From AR5 sp035762565 (GTDB taxonomy: Bacteria; Methylomirabilota; Methylomirabilia; Rokubacteriales; CSP1-6), in assembly GCA_035762565.1 (NCBI GenBank), contig DASTOJ010000305.1:13190-77189 (forward strand): a stretch of 64,000 nt of DNA. Direction: 5' to 3'. Positions within the stretch are counted from its first letter, which is position 1. Each line of letters opens with the position of its first letter. The translations under genes and the position numbers were made by a program. The notes under the pieces are model-generated. The model was not told the origin of the DNA. It did not search any database and saw only the letters and a list, made by a program, of their open reading frames with translations. Positions 26,781 through 35,548 of the stretch are shown in pieces.

Positions 26781-27881
26781 TCAGGCGATCGCCACCGAGT
26801 TGCCCGGCGCGCCGGTCGCACCCTTGATGGGCACGGGGTTGAACGACCAGGCGAACTCGTACACCCGGTCCTTCGCCAGCTCGGAGGTGTCGAGGTTCTC
26901 GTTGATGTAGATCCCGTTCAGCGTCAGCCAGATCGCGTGGCAGGCGAACGGCAGGTTCGGGTTCTCGCCGGGCACCGCCTCCACCGGCCAGGTGTCGGCC
27001 CCGACGACGGCGATCTTCTTGTCGGCCAGCCAGCGTCCCGCGCTGATGCCCGGCCCCGGGCAGCCCTTGTTGTACTCGGCGTTGTCCTTCTTCCACAGCG
27101 TGCCGTGGCCCGTGTGGAAGATGACGGCGTCGGCCTCGCCGGGCGCCCGGGTGTTCTGGCGCTTGAGCGCCGCCTCGATGTCGGCGACCGTGATCACGTA
27201 GTCGATCGGCAGCCGGTCACCGCCCTTGAGCGCGAGCACGTCGAGCAGGATGCCGCGGGTGAAGAACGGCCGGCAGTTCTCGATGCCGAGCTTCTTGAGG
27301 CCGTAGGTGCCCCCGACCTCCTCCTGCGTGAGGCCGTTGTAGTAGCGGAGCTTGCCGTCGGTGGCGACCATGCCGATGTGGCCCAGGCTGTCGAACTGCG
27401 AGCCCGCCTGGCCGATCTCGCCGACGAACAGCTCGTCGTGGTAGTAGAGCTTCTGGTTGCCGAAGGGACCGCCGGTGGGCGAGCCCGGGATGACGACGTG
27501 CGCGCCCAGCCGCTCGCCGAACAGCGGGATGCCTTTCTCGAGGACACGCCCCAGGGGATAGATCTTGCCGGTCTTGATCAGCCGGGCCGCCTCCAGCACC
27601 TTGGCCGGCGTGATGCGATTGTTGGCGCCGCGCTGGTCCTGGGCCCCCCACGGGGAGGGCCACCAGTTGCCGGCGCTGAGCGGATTTGCCGCCGCGGGTT
27701 GCGCCTGGGCCTGGGCGACCACCTGGCCCGCCGCCACGCCGGCCGCCACTCCGCCCACGACACCGGCCTTGACGAAGCTCCGGCGCGAGACTGCCTCGGG
27801 CCGCGCCGCCTCCGTCGACTCCTCGGGGACCGCGGGCTCCTCTTGCTTCCGCCAGAACTCTTTCAGCCAACCGGGTTGCAT
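26781..27881 (-). CDS. Tat-exported cyclase-family (PF04199-like) hydrolase
   Basis: 366-aa exported enzyme. A twin-arginine signal SRRSFVKAG (about 32-40) precedes a hydrophobic segment and an Ala/Gln-rich cleavage region. The mature domain is the cyclase/kynurenine-formamidase fold: DQRGANNRITPAKV near the start, a metal-binding QFDSLGHIG (in place of the usual GTHxD), DAVIFHTGHG and IAVVGADTWPVE. It probably hydrolyses an amide or lactone in the periplasm with a metal. The weakened GTHxDxxxH motif leaves the activity uncertain. Confidence 0.87.
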   Translation of the reverse strand: MQPGWLKEFWRKQEEPAVPEESTEAARPEAVSRRSFVKAGVVGGVAAGVAAGQVVAQAQAQPAAANPLSAGNWWPSPWGAQDQRGANNRITPAKVLEAARLIKTGKIYPLGRVLEKGIPLFGERLGAHVVIPGSPTGGPFGNQKLYYHDELFVGEIGQAGSQFDSLGHIGMVATDGKLRYYNGLTQEEVGGTYGLKKLGIENCRPFFTRGILLDVLALKGGDRLPIDYVITVADIEAALKRQNTRAPGEADAVIFHTGHGTLWKKDNAEYNKGCPGPGISAGRWLADKKIAVVGADTWPVEAVPGENPNLPFACHAIWLTLNGIYINENLDTSELAKDRVYEFAWSFNPVPIKGATGAPGNSVAIA

Positions 27882-27999
27882 GGCTCGCCTCCGCTGACGT
27901 GAGAGTGAGTTGCGCTGTCCCTTCCGGGTGGCCGTACGTAACCATCACGCCGCGGCAGTGTCAAGACGCGGTGGTACTCTAGCGGCTCCGAGGAGGCTC

Positions 28000-28983
28000 A
28001 TGACACTCCAGATCGGCTTCATCCCCATCGAGGGCGGTCACTACTATCGGGAGGCGCTGGAGGAGGTCACCCGCGCCGAGGAACTCGGCTTCCATTCGGC
28101 GTGGATGGAGGAACACCACTCCGTCACCAATCACTACTGGCCGTCTCCGCTGCCCGTCCTGGCCGGCTTTGCGACGCGCACGTCCAGGTTGGTGCTCGGC
28201 ACCGACATCGTCGTGGCCGCCTTCCATCATCCGGTGCGGCTCGCCGAGGACGTGGCGATGCTCGACGTGATCTCCGGCGGCCGGCTGGTGCTCGGCATCG
28301 CGATCGGCTACAAGCCGGACGAGTTCGCGCTGTACGGCGTCGAGCTGGAGAAGCGGGGCGCCCGATTCGAGGAGCAGCTGGCCGTCATGAAGGGGCTGTG
28401 GACCCAGGAGCGCGTGCAGTTCAAAGGCGCGTACTATACCGTCGAGGGCCGGCTCGAGCCCAAGCCCGTGCAGAAGCCGCACCCGCCGGTGTGGATCGGC
28501 GGCTGGGGCGACATCACGCTGCGCCGCGCCGCCACGCTGGCCGACAACTGGATCCCCGGCCCCACCGCGGACCTCGCCCGGCTGCTGCGGGGCAAGGCGC
28601 AGTTCCTGGAGCGGCGGCGGGCGGCCGGGCAGCCGGACCCGGCCGAGTGGCCGCTCACGCGTGACGTGATCGTCGCCGACACCGACCGGCGCGCCCGGGA
28701 ATTGGCCGAGGAGCACATCATGGTCGCCTACCGACGGGAGTACGCGGGGGGCTGGCGGCATCCGTTCATCGACGCCTCCATCGCGACCGATCTCGACAAG
28801 CTCATGCAGGATCGGTTCATCATCGGCGGGCCGGAGCAGTGCGTCGCGCAGGTCCGCCGCTTCGTCGCGCAGTACGGGATGACGCACCTCATCTGCCGCA
28901 CCTTCTTTCCCGGCATGCCGCACGCCCACATCATGCGCGAGCTGGAGCTGATCGCCCGGGAAGTGATGCCGGCTTTCCGGTGA
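28000..28983 (+). CDS. LLM-class flavin-dependent oxidoreductase
   Basis: 327-aa luciferase-like monooxygenase fold: EELGFHSAWMEEHHSVTNH early, DVISGGRLVLGIAIGYKPDEF, then KPVQKPHPPVWIGG. The EHH motif near residues 37-39 is typical of the alkanal-monooxygenase-like subgroup. AGGAGG lies 5 nt before ATG 28000. It is a single gene between the cyclase (divergent) and the PyrD-like gene; the substrate is unknown. It is only distantly similar to the LLM protein at 19194-20114. Confidence 0.9.
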   Translation: MTLQIGFIPIEGGHYYREALEEVTRAEELGFHSAWMEEHHSVTNHYWPSPLPVLAGFATRTSRLVLGTDIVVAAFHHPVRLAEDVAMLDVISGGRLVLGIAIGYKPDEFALYGVELEKRGARFEEQLAVMKGLWTQERVQFKGAYYTVEGRLEPKPVQKPHPPVWIGGWGDITLRRAATLADNWIPGPTADLARLLRGKAQFLERRRAAGQPDPAEWPLTRDVIVADTDRRARELAEEHIMVAYRREYAGGWRHPFIDASIATDLDKLMQDRFIIGGPEQCVAQVRRFVAQYGMTHLICRTFFPGMPHAHIMRELELIAREVMPAFR

Positions 28984-29068
28984 CGACAGGTCAGACCAAG
29001 CGGAGGCAACAGACCTAACTAACTGATATACTGAGGCCTTGCCGGTCCACTTCTGTCGCCAAAGAGGA

Positions 29069-30130
29069 GTGATACCGATCGCACAGGCCGTCTATCGGGT
29101 CGACCGTTCGTACGCGTGGAACTACGGCCACGCCCCGAAGCTTCCGCGGGTGCGCCGTTTACCGGCCGCGCCGGGGGGACGGCTGTTCGACTGCCCGCTG
29201 AACTCGCCACTGGGCATCGCCGCCGGCCCGTTGCTGAACTCCAAGTGGATCGAGGCCTACGCGCGCGTCGGCTTCGACATCCTGACCTACGCCACGGTGC
29301 GCTCCGGGTTCGTGCCGGCCCTGGCGCTGCCGAACATCCGCGCAGTCGAGAACCGCGAGCAGGCGGCGGTGGCCACCCGGCGCTCCGGACTGAACGGTGA
29401 TCCCACGCTGGCCGTCTCGCTCGGCGTGCCCTCGATGGAGCCCGACGTGTGGCGCAAGGACGTGCGGCGGGCGAAGGAGCGGATCGGCAAGGGCCAGGTC
29501 CTGATCGTCAGTGTGCTGGGCTCGCTGCCGGCCGGCGGAGACCGCGAGGCGCTCGTGGGCGACTACGCGGCCTGCGCGCGGTGGGCGGCCGAGGCGGGCG
29601 CCGACGTCGTCGAGGTGCACCTGGCCTGGCCGGATCCGTTCGCCGACCAGCCCCAGGCCATCTACGAGAACCTCCCCCTCTCGGCCCAGATCCTCCATCG
29701 GATCCGCACGAGCGTCGGGGTGCCGATCGTGGCCAAGCTGGGGGCCTTCCGCACCCCCCGGATGCTGCACGACACCGCGACGAGGCTGGCGGCGTGGGCG
29801 AGCGGCTTCACCCTGGTGAACAGCTTCCAGCGGCGCGTGGTCGACGAGACGGGCAACGCGGTGTTCGAGGGCGCCGGCCGCGACCGGGCGGAGGTCGTCG
29901 GCGCCGACACCTACCCGGCCGCCTCCCGGCAGATCGTCGAGATGCTGGCGTGGCGGCGGGCCGGGTGCTGGGACCGGGCGGTGCTGGCCGTGGGCGGCAT
30001 CACGTCCGTCGAGCGCGCGCACGCGATGCTGCGGGAGGGCGCGGACGCCGCCCTCGTCGCGACCGCCGCGCTCTACCAGCCGCTGTTCGCGGTTCGGTTC
30101 CGGGAGCAGCGGGCGGCCCGGGTCGCATAG
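29069..30130 (+). CDS. Dihydroorotate dehydrogenase-like FMN enzyme
   Basis: About 353-aa TIM-barrel FMN oxidoreductase. NSPLGIAAGPLLNSKWIEAY (residues about 43-62) is the PyrD-type N-terminal FMN site; VVEVHLAWPDPFADQP and VLAVGGITSVERAHAML mark the barrel and phosphate site. The start is uncertain: GTG 29069 lies right at an AGAGGAG ribosome-site-like run, while TTG 29039 is 30 nt upstream. A TATACT hexamer at 29027-29032 could be the -10. No pyrimidine genes are adjacent, so it may act on another substrate. Confidence 0.8.
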   Translation: MIPIAQAVYRVDRSYAWNYGHAPKLPRVRRLPAAPGGRLFDCPLNSPLGIAAGPLLNSKWIEAYARVGFDILTYATVRSGFVPALALPNIRAVENREQAAVATRRSGLNGDPTLAVSLGVPSMEPDVWRKDVRRAKERIGKGQVLIVSVLGSLPAGGDREALVGDYAACARWAAEAGADVVEVHLAWPDPFADQPQAIYENLPLSAQILHRIRTSVGVPIVAKLGAFRTPRMLHDTATRLAAWASGFTLVNSFQRRVVDETGNAVFEGAGRDRAEVVGADTYPAASRQIVEMLAWRRAGCWDRAVLAVGGITSVERAHAMLREGADAALVATAALYQPLFAVRFREQRAARVA

Positions 30131-30147
30131 GGCGGAGGCTTGTTGGG

Positions 30148-30176
30148 GATCGGGGGAGCGCGGCTGCCCCCCGATC
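30148..30176 (+). terminator. Hairpin after the PyrD-like gene
   Basis: GATCGGGGG (30148-30156) pairs with CCCCCGATC (30168-30176), an uninterrupted 9-bp stem. A C-rich run follows, and there is no T-tract. Confidence 0.55.
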
Positions 30177-30214
30177 ACCCCCCGAGCGGCGGCGAATAAG
30201 TTTCGTCGGGGGAC

Positions 30215-31429
30215 GTGTCGGCCCGTATCGTTCTGGGCGTGACTCGACTGTGCTCCTGGCCGCGCTGGTGCGCGCTCCTCGTCGGGGTGGGAATCGCGCT
30301 TGGTGGGGCCGTGGATGCGGCGGGGGCGGGGGCGCCGACGGATACGTTGCGGGATTTCTTCGGCGCGGTGAACGTCGTGCTGAACGATCCCCGCACGGAA
30401 GACCAGCCGCAGGAGAAACTGCGGGCGATCCGCCGTCACGTCGACGACGTGTTCGACTTCCGGGAAGCGGCCATGCTCGCCCTGGGCCGCGAGTGGGCCG
30501 CCCGCACCGCGCTCGAGCAGAACGAGTTCGTCGCGCTGTTCGCCGACCTCCTGGAGCGCTCGTTCGTGTGGCGCGTCGCCGGCAAGGCCAGCCTCGGCGG
30601 CGGCGTGAAGGTCGACTACGTGGGCGAGACGGTCAACGGCGACACCGCCTCCGTCCAGACCGCCGTCGCCGCCCGCGACGGCAGTGATTTCCGGCTGGAG
30701 TTCCGCCTGGTGCGGCGGGCCGAGCGGTGGGTCGTGCGCGACGTCGTGATGGAGGGCGTCAGCACGATGGAGAATTATCGCGCCCAGTTCCAGCGCGTCG
30801 TGCGCGACACGTCCTGGCCCGAGCTCGTGAGCCAGCTGCGCGCCAAGGTCGGCGCGCCGCCGGGCGGTGGTCAGGTCACGACGGCCCGGGTGGTCTCGCC
30901 CCCGCCGGTTGCGCCACCTCCGCCCGGACCCGCGCCGCGGCCGGTGGTGCCCCCCTTGCCCCTGCCCACGCTCGACCGAACGATCGCAGACGAGCGCCGG
31001 GCACTCGCGCGGGACGTTGCCGCCGTCATCACGCCGGGCCTCGCCGTGCCCGACGTCACCTCGGCAGGGCCGCCGCGACCGCGGCGCGAGATCGTGCCGG
31101 TCGTCCTTCCATCGACCACGGTCGCCGCCGTCGCTCCGGCCCGGCCGCCCGAGGCCCCCGCGGGCCCCGTCCCCGCCCTCGCCCCCCGGACTCCGCCCGC
31201 AACGGTCTGGATCCAGGTCGGCGCCTTCAAGAGCGCGACGCTGGCCGGTCGCGTGGCGGCGCGAGTGAACGGCGAGATCCTCGTCGTCGCCCCGCGAGCG
31301 CCGGCCGGGGTACGGGGAGAGCCACTCCTGCGCGTCCGCGTGGGTCCCTTCCCCGACCGCGCCCACGCCGCCGACCGGCTGCGGGAAATCCGGGCGCTCG
31401 GCTACCAGCCCTTCCTCACGGGGGACTGA
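30215..31429 (+). CDS. MlaC-like (Tol/Ttg2-type) lipid-transport protein fused to SPOR domain
   Basis: 404-aa exported fusion. A signal peptide spans about 1-35. Residues about 45-210 match MlaC/Ttg2D, the periplasmic phospholipid shuttle (FFGAVNVVLND, RRHVDDVFDFREAAMLALG, LFADLLERSF, WVVRDVVMEGVSTMENYRAQF). A Pro/Ala-rich linker (about 220-327) leads to a C-terminal SPOR peptidoglycan-binding domain (WIQVGAFKSATLAGRVAARV, LLRVRVGPFPDRAHA). SPOR domains bind denuded glycan strands at division sites, so this fusion may tether lipid transport there. The GTG start follows GGGGGAC. No mlaD/E/F genes are present nearby. Confidence 0.85.
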   Translation: MSARIVLGVTRLCSWPRWCALLVGVGIALGGAVDAAGAGAPTDTLRDFFGAVNVVLNDPRTEDQPQEKLRAIRRHVDDVFDFREAAMLALGREWAARTALEQNEFVALFADLLERSFVWRVAGKASLGGGVKVDYVGETVNGDTASVQTAVAARDGSDFRLEFRLVRRAERWVVRDVVMEGVSTMENYRAQFQRVVRDTSWPELVSQLRAKVGAPPGGGQVTTARVVSPPPVAPPPPGPAPRPVVPPLPLPTLDRTIADERRALARDVAAVITPGLAVPDVTSAGPPRPRREIVPVVLPSTTVAAVAPARPPEAPAGPVPALAPRTPPATVWIQVGAFKSATLAGRVAARVNGEILVVAPRAPAGVRGEPLLRVRVGPFPDRAHAADRLREIRALGYQPFLTGD

Positions 31430-31457
31430 CCGGCCGGGCACCCCGCGTCCGCCGTGC

Positions 31458-31463
31458 TAGGCT
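31458..31463 (+). promoter_or_regulatory. -10-like TAGGCT, predicted leaderless start of glycosyltransferase gene
   Basis: TAGGCT ends 7 nt before GTG 31471, with no ribosome-binding site. Confidence 0.35.
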
Positions 31464-31470
31464 AGCGCGC

Positions 31471-32460
31471 GTGCGCTGGCTGATCGTCCTGCCCTTTGCG
31501 CGGCCAGGGCTGATGGGGGTGGACTTCGGCGACGAGCTGCGCGGGCTCGGCCACGAGGTGCGTCTCTTCGCCTACCGGCGCGACGACCCACTCTACAAGA
31601 ACACGCCGACCAAGGGGCTCTACCAGCGCTGGATCCTCCGCCGCCTCGAGCGCGCCTGCGCGGCCTGGCGTCCGGAGGTCGTGCTGGTGATCAAGGGCGG
31701 GCCGATCCCCCCGGACTTCCTGCGGCGGGTGAAGGCGCGGCTCGGCCCGCTGGTCGTGAACGTCTTCCCCGACAACCCGCTGTGGATGATCCCGTTCGAG
31801 TGCCTGGAGGCCTATGACGTCTTCTTCACCAAGGAGCGCTACGCGCTCCGGACGCTGCAATCGGTCGGCCTGCGCAACCTCCACTACCTGCCGATGTACT
31901 GCGTGCCCGCCGCGCACCATCCGGTCGCCCTGACGCCGGACGAGACGCAACGGTTCGGCGCCGCGGTGTCGCTGGTCGGAAGCCGCTACGGCTACCGTGA
32001 GCGCCTCGTGCGCGCGCTGGCCGACCGGCCGCTGCGGGTGTGGGGCGGCGGCTGGAGCCGCGCCCGTGATCCGGCCGTGCGCCCGCTCGTCGCCGGCGGG
32101 CCGGTCTTCGGGCGCGACAAGCTGTGCGTGTACTCGGGCTCCACGCTTTCGCTCAACCCGCACCATCCGATGAACGACATCGTCGGCGTGAACACGCGGA
32201 CGTTCGAGCTTGCCGCGGCGGGCGCCTGCCAGGTGGCCGACTTCAAGGAGGATATGGCCACGCTGTTCAAGCCCGGCGAGGAGGTCGTCGTCTACCGCGA
32301 CCTCGGCGAGCTGCGCCGGCTGCTCGATCACTATCTGGCGCGGCCCGAGGAGGCGCGCGCCGTCGGCGACAACGCCCGGCGCCGCGCGCTGACCGAGCAC
32401 ACCCTGCGCCATCGCGTCGAGGAGATGCTGGCGGTGATCCGGGAGCGGTTCGGCCGATGA
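31471..32460 (+). CDS. CgeB-like glycosyltransferase
   Basis: 329-aa protein of the CgeB/GT-B-like type. The N-terminal half begins RWLIVLPFARPGLMG and contains VLVIKGGPIPPDF and NVFPDNPLW; the C-terminal half has the glycosyltransferase family 1-like GVNTRTFELAAAGACQVAD followed by EEVVVYRDLGELRRLLDHYL, typical of CgeB_C. It likely transfers a sugar to an envelope component. It overlaps the next start (ATGA), so it is coupled to threonine synthase; no sugar-nucleotide genes adjoin. Confidence 0.82.
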   Translation: MRWLIVLPFARPGLMGVDFGDELRGLGHEVRLFAYRRDDPLYKNTPTKGLYQRWILRRLERACAAWRPEVVLVIKGGPIPPDFLRRVKARLGPLVVNVFPDNPLWMIPFECLEAYDVFFTKERYALRTLQSVGLRNLHYLPMYCVPAAHHPVALTPDETQRFGAAVSLVGSRYGYRERLVRALADRPLRVWGGGWSRARDPAVRPLVAGGPVFGRDKLCVYSGSTLSLNPHHPMNDIVGVNTRTFELAAAGACQVADFKEDMATLFKPGEEVVVYRDLGELRRLLDHYLARPEEARAVGDNARRRALTEHTLRHRVEEMLAVIRERFGR

Positions 32461-33683
32461 CGGAGTCGCTCGCGCGCGACCTCGTCTGCATCGACTGCGG
32501 GAGCGCCTACGCCCTCGGCTACCGGCTGGAGTGCGAGAGGTGTCGCGGGCTCCTGGAGCTGCGCTACGACCTGGACCCGGCGCGCCGCGAGGGGCCCGGC
32601 CTCCTGCGCGGCGGCGGCCTCTGGCGCTACGCCCCGATGCTGCCGATCGCCGATCCCGCGCACCGGGTGACGCTCGGCGAGGGGGGTTCGCCGCTGCTGG
32701 AGTGCCCGCGGCTGGCCGCGCAGCTGGGCGTGCGCCGGCTGCGCCTCAAGTACGAGGGGGCGAACCCCACCGGCACGGTCAAAGACCGCTCGTCCGCCAC
32801 CGCCGTGGGCGCCGCCCTGCAGTTCGGCTTCCGTGCGACCTCGGTGGTCTCGAGCGGAAACGCCGGCTCCTCGATCGCCGCCTACTCGGCGCGGGCCGGA
32901 CTGCGCTCGCTCATCTTCGCCTACGAGCGCGCCTCGGCGCCCAAGCTGCTGCACATGGCGGCGACCACGACCGACCTCGTCGTCTACCGGGGCGTCTACG
33001 ACGATCTCATCACGATCTGGGACCGGCTCGTGGAGGACCGCCTCTTCTTCGACTGCGGCGCTTCCCGCAATGCCTACAAGCACGAGGGCAAGAAAACGCT
33101 CGCGTACGAGATCGCCGAGCAGAGCGGCTGGGCGCCGCCCGACGTGGTCGTGGCGCCGGTAGCCGTGGGTGAGACTTTCATCGCGGCCGCGCGGGGCTTC
33201 CGGGAGATGCACGCGGCGGGCTGGATCCCCCGTGTCCCCCGCATGGTGGCGGCCCAGGCGACCCGCGCGAATGCCGTGGTGCGCGCGTTCCGCGCGAACA
33301 CCGCCATCACCCCGCTCACGATCGGCTACACGGTCGCCGAGGGACTCGCCGCCGGCAATCCCGGGCGCAAGGGCGAGTGGGTGTTGCGTCTGCTCCGCGA
33401 GCACGGCGGCGCCGCCGGGGACGTGGAGGACGAGGCGATCCTCGCCGCCCAGCGCACGCTGGCCCGCACCGAGGGCGTGTGGGCCGGTCCCACCGGCGCC
33501 GCCTCGCTGGCCGTGCTGATGCGGCTCCTGGCCGACCGCGCGCTCGATCCCGCGCAGGACATCTGCGTGGTCATCAGCGAGACCGGCCTCAAGACCGAGG
33601 CGGAGCCGCCCAGCCGGAGCGGCACCGCGTTCGACGAGGCGTCGCTACGCCGTCTCGTCACCGGGCGCCTGGGGCCGCGCTGA
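32457..33683 (+). CDS. thrC: Threonine synthase-like PLP enzyme
   Basis: 408-aa PLP enzyme converting O-phosphohomoserine to threonine. A short zinc-ribbon-like N-terminus has CIDCG and CERC pairs; the PLP Lys is in NPTGTVKDRSS near residue 109, and the phosphate-binding SSGNAGSSIAAYSARAG loop follows. This is the short bacterial thrC class with the N-terminal ribbon. The ATG overlaps the upstream stop. No other threonine-pathway gene is nearby. Confidence 0.9.
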   Translation: MTESLARDLVCIDCGSAYALGYRLECERCRGLLELRYDLDPARREGPGLLRGGGLWRYAPMLPIADPAHRVTLGEGGSPLLECPRLAAQLGVRRLRLKYEGANPTGTVKDRSSATAVGAALQFGFRATSVVSSGNAGSSIAAYSARAGLRSLIFAYERASAPKLLHMAATTTDLVVYRGVYDDLITIWDRLVEDRLFFDCGASRNAYKHEGKKTLAYEIAEQSGWAPPDVVVAPVAVGETFIAAARGFREMHAAGWIPRVPRMVAAQATRANAVVRAFRANTAITPLTIGYTVAEGLAAGNPGRKGEWVLRLLREHGGAAGDVEDEAILAAQRTLARTEGVWAGPTGAASLAVLMRLLADRALDPAQDICVVISETGLKTEAEPPSRSGTAFDEASLRRLVTGRLGPR

Positions 33684-33696
33684 CCGGCCCTGCCGC

Positions 33697-34269
33697 GTGC
33701 CGCTGCCACGCGCGTTCTACCTCCGAACCCCCCGGGTCGTGGCCCGCGACCTCCTCGGCTGCGTCCTCGTGTCCCGCCGCGGCGGCGTCCTGACGGCCGG
33801 CCGCATCGTCGAGACCGAGGCGTACCTGGGCCCCGAGGACGCCGCCTCCCATGCCGCGTTTCGGCCGGGCAGCCACGCGCTCTTCTACGGCGGGGGTGGC
33901 GTGGCCTACGTCTTCCTGAACTACGGCACTCACCTCTGCCTCAACGCGATCACCGGACGCCCGGGGACTCCGGGCTGCGTCCTCATCCGCGCGCTCGAGC
34001 CGGTGGCCGGGCGGGCGGCGATGGCGCGGCGCCGCGGCACGGCGCGCGACTCGCCGCGCCTGGCGTCCGGTCCCGGCAATCTCACCCGCGCCCTGGGCGT
34101 CACGCTGCGCGACAACGGCGCCGATCTCACCCGGGGTGCGCTGAGCGTCGAGCCACCACGCGGCCCCCGGCGCTTTCGCATCGCGACCGGTCCCCGCGTC
34201 GGCATCACCCGCGCGGTGGACCTCCGCCTGCGCTTCTGGATCGCCGGACACCCCAACACGTCTCGCTGA
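33697..34269 (+). CDS. mpg: DNA-3-methyladenine glycosylase (AAG/Mpg type)
   Basis: 190-aa base-excision repair enzyme. The catalytic segment IVETEAYLG (Glu near 39), FYGGGGVAYVFLNYGTHLCLN and VLIRALEPV are the AAG/MPG hallmarks; FRIATGPRVGI closes the domain. It removes alkylated or deaminated purines. The start is a GTG at 33697, 13 bp after the threonine synthase stop, so it is probably in the same operon. Confidence 0.93.
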   Translation: MPLPRAFYLRTPRVVARDLLGCVLVSRRGGVLTAGRIVETEAYLGPEDAASHAAFRPGSHALFYGGGGVAYVFLNYGTHLCLNAITGRPGTPGCVLIRALEPVAGRAAMARRRGTARDSPRLASGPGNLTRALGVTLRDNGADLTRGALSVEPPRGPRRFRIATGPRVGITRAVDLRLRFWIAGHPNTSR

Positions 34270-34295
34270 ACCACGGGGGAGCACGCCGCAATGAA

Positions 34296-34415
34296 CCACC
34301 CAGGGTCGGGTGGCCGTTGCCCACCGGGCGGTGTCCGGGAGGGTCGTCGCCTTCCTTCGCGCGGCTTTGGGCGGATGCGGGGCGGGCACGGGCCTTGCCA
34401 CGCTTTCGTCGTGGC
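34296..34415 (+). other. Leader of the BON gene with two small hairpins
   Basis: The 167-bp gap before the BON gene contains CCACCC/GGGTGG (34296-34313) and GCCACG/CGTGGC (34397-34415, 7-nt loop), the second about 20 nt upstream of the start. They may end the upstream operon and shape the BON leader, or mean nothing. Confidence 0.25.
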
Positions 34416-34436
34416 GACCCCGACGGGAGGAGACGA

Positions 34437-34772
34437 ATGACCAGGCTGACCCGATCGATCGGCGTGCTCGCGGCAACCCTGGCGCTGACCGGCTGCGCGT
34501 CCCTGAGCGACCCGGTCGTGCAGTTCCTCAACGACAGCTCCACCACCACCGCGATCAAGACCCGGCTGGCGATGGACGGCCCCCGCACTCTTACCGGCAT
34601 CGGGGTCCACACCTCCGACGACATGGTGCGGCTCACCGGCACGGTCGCCGGCGAGGCCGAGCGGCAGCGGGTGGAGTCCATCGCCCGCGGCATCGCGGGC
34701 GACAACCGCGTGATCAGCGAGGTGCGGGTGGCGACGAGTCCCGCGGCGGCACCCCGCGCTCAGAAGGAGTAG
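34437..34772 (+). CDS. BON-domain lipoprotein
   Basis: 111-aa lipoprotein. A signal peptide with lipobox ALTGC (near Cys20) is followed by one BON domain (TTTAIKTRLAMDG, VRLTGTVAGEAERQRVESIARGI, VISEVRVATS). BON domains bind membranes or keep the envelope stable under osmotic stress, as in OsmY/DolP. GGGAGG lies 6 nt before the ATG. The 3' end overlaps the convergent MBL gene by 13 bp. Confidence 0.9.
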   Translation: MTRLTRSIGVLAATLALTGCASLSDPVVQFLNDSSTTTAIKTRLAMDGPRTLTGIGVHTSDDMVRLTGTVAGEAERQRVESIARGIAGDNRVISEVRVATSPAAAPRAQKE

Positions 34773-35548
34773 GCGCGCAGCTCCTCGGCGACCTCGACGA
34801 CCCCGCCGAAGTGCCGCCGGGCCTCGGCCGCGAGGGCGCCGACGTGGTCGTGGTACTCGATCGCGATGTGCGTGAGGAGCAGCCGCCGCACGCCGGCACG
34901 GGCCGCCACCCGGCCGGCGTCGGCGGCGCTGGAGTGGGCGACGAAGCGGCCGGGCGCGCGGTCGGGCTCGGCGAACGTCGCCTCGTGGACGAGCGTGTCG
35001 GCGCCACGGGCCAGGGCGACGACCGCCTCGCTGGGCTCCGTATCGGACGAGTAGACCACGCCGGCGCCGCCCTCGACGTCCACGCGCACCGCGAAGTTCG
35101 GCATCGCGCCGTGCGCATTGGGCGCCGTGCGCACCGCCAGACCGCCCGTCGTGAACGCTCGGGCGCCGACGGCCAGGTCGATCGGCGCCAGCTCCAGGGC
35201 GAAGAACTCGGGCCGCTTCCACAACCGGAAGACCGTGAGCAGCGTCCGGAGCGGGTCGACGTGCTCGGGCCGGCACACGACGGTCAGCGGGGCGCGCCGT
35301 TCGAGGACGGCCAGCTGCCGGACGAGCGAGGGCAGGCCGTAGGCGTGGTCGACGTGCATATGGGTGATGATGGCGTGCGTGAGCAGGAGCGGGTCGAGGC
35401 CGAGCCGGCGCAGCCGCTGCACGGTGCCTCCGCCGCAGTCGGCGAGGACCGCGGCCCCGTCCCCCTCGAAGACGAGCGAGGTGTTCTCGCGCTCGGCCGA
35501 CGCGACCGACCCCGAGGTGCCGAGGAAGGCGAACCGCGCCGGCGTCAC
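34760..35548 (-). CDS. RNase Z/ElaC-like metallo-beta-lactamase-fold hydrolase
   Basis: 262-aa MBL-fold protein. The metal motif THMHVDHAYGL (near residue 62) is the HxHxDH site; SSDTEPSEAV and LLLTHIAIEYHDH supply later ligands, the layout of RNase Z/arylsulfatase-like members. It may process tRNA 3' ends or be a related phosphodiesterase. The GTG start at 35548 overlaps the LolA-like stop (GTGA), so the two are coupled. Confidence 0.85.
   Translation of the reverse strand: MTPARFAFLGTSGSVASAERENTSLVFEGDGAAVLADCGGGTVQRLRRLGLDPLLLTHAIITHMHVDHAYGLPSLVRQLAVLERRAPLTVVCRPEHVDPLRTLLTVFRLWKRPEFFALELAPIDLAVGARAFTTGGLAVRTAPNAHGAMPNFAVRVDVEGGAGVVYSSDTEPSEAVVALARGADTLVHEATFAEPDRAPGRFVAHSSAADAGRVAARAGVRRLLLTHIAIEYHDHVGALAAEARRHFGGVVEVAEELRAYSF

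Noticed and set aside
34317..34436. Longer start for the BON lipoprotein (ATG 34317)
   Set aside because: It would place about 40 non-signal residues before a clean lipoprotein signal peptide; ATG 34437 has a good ribosome site.
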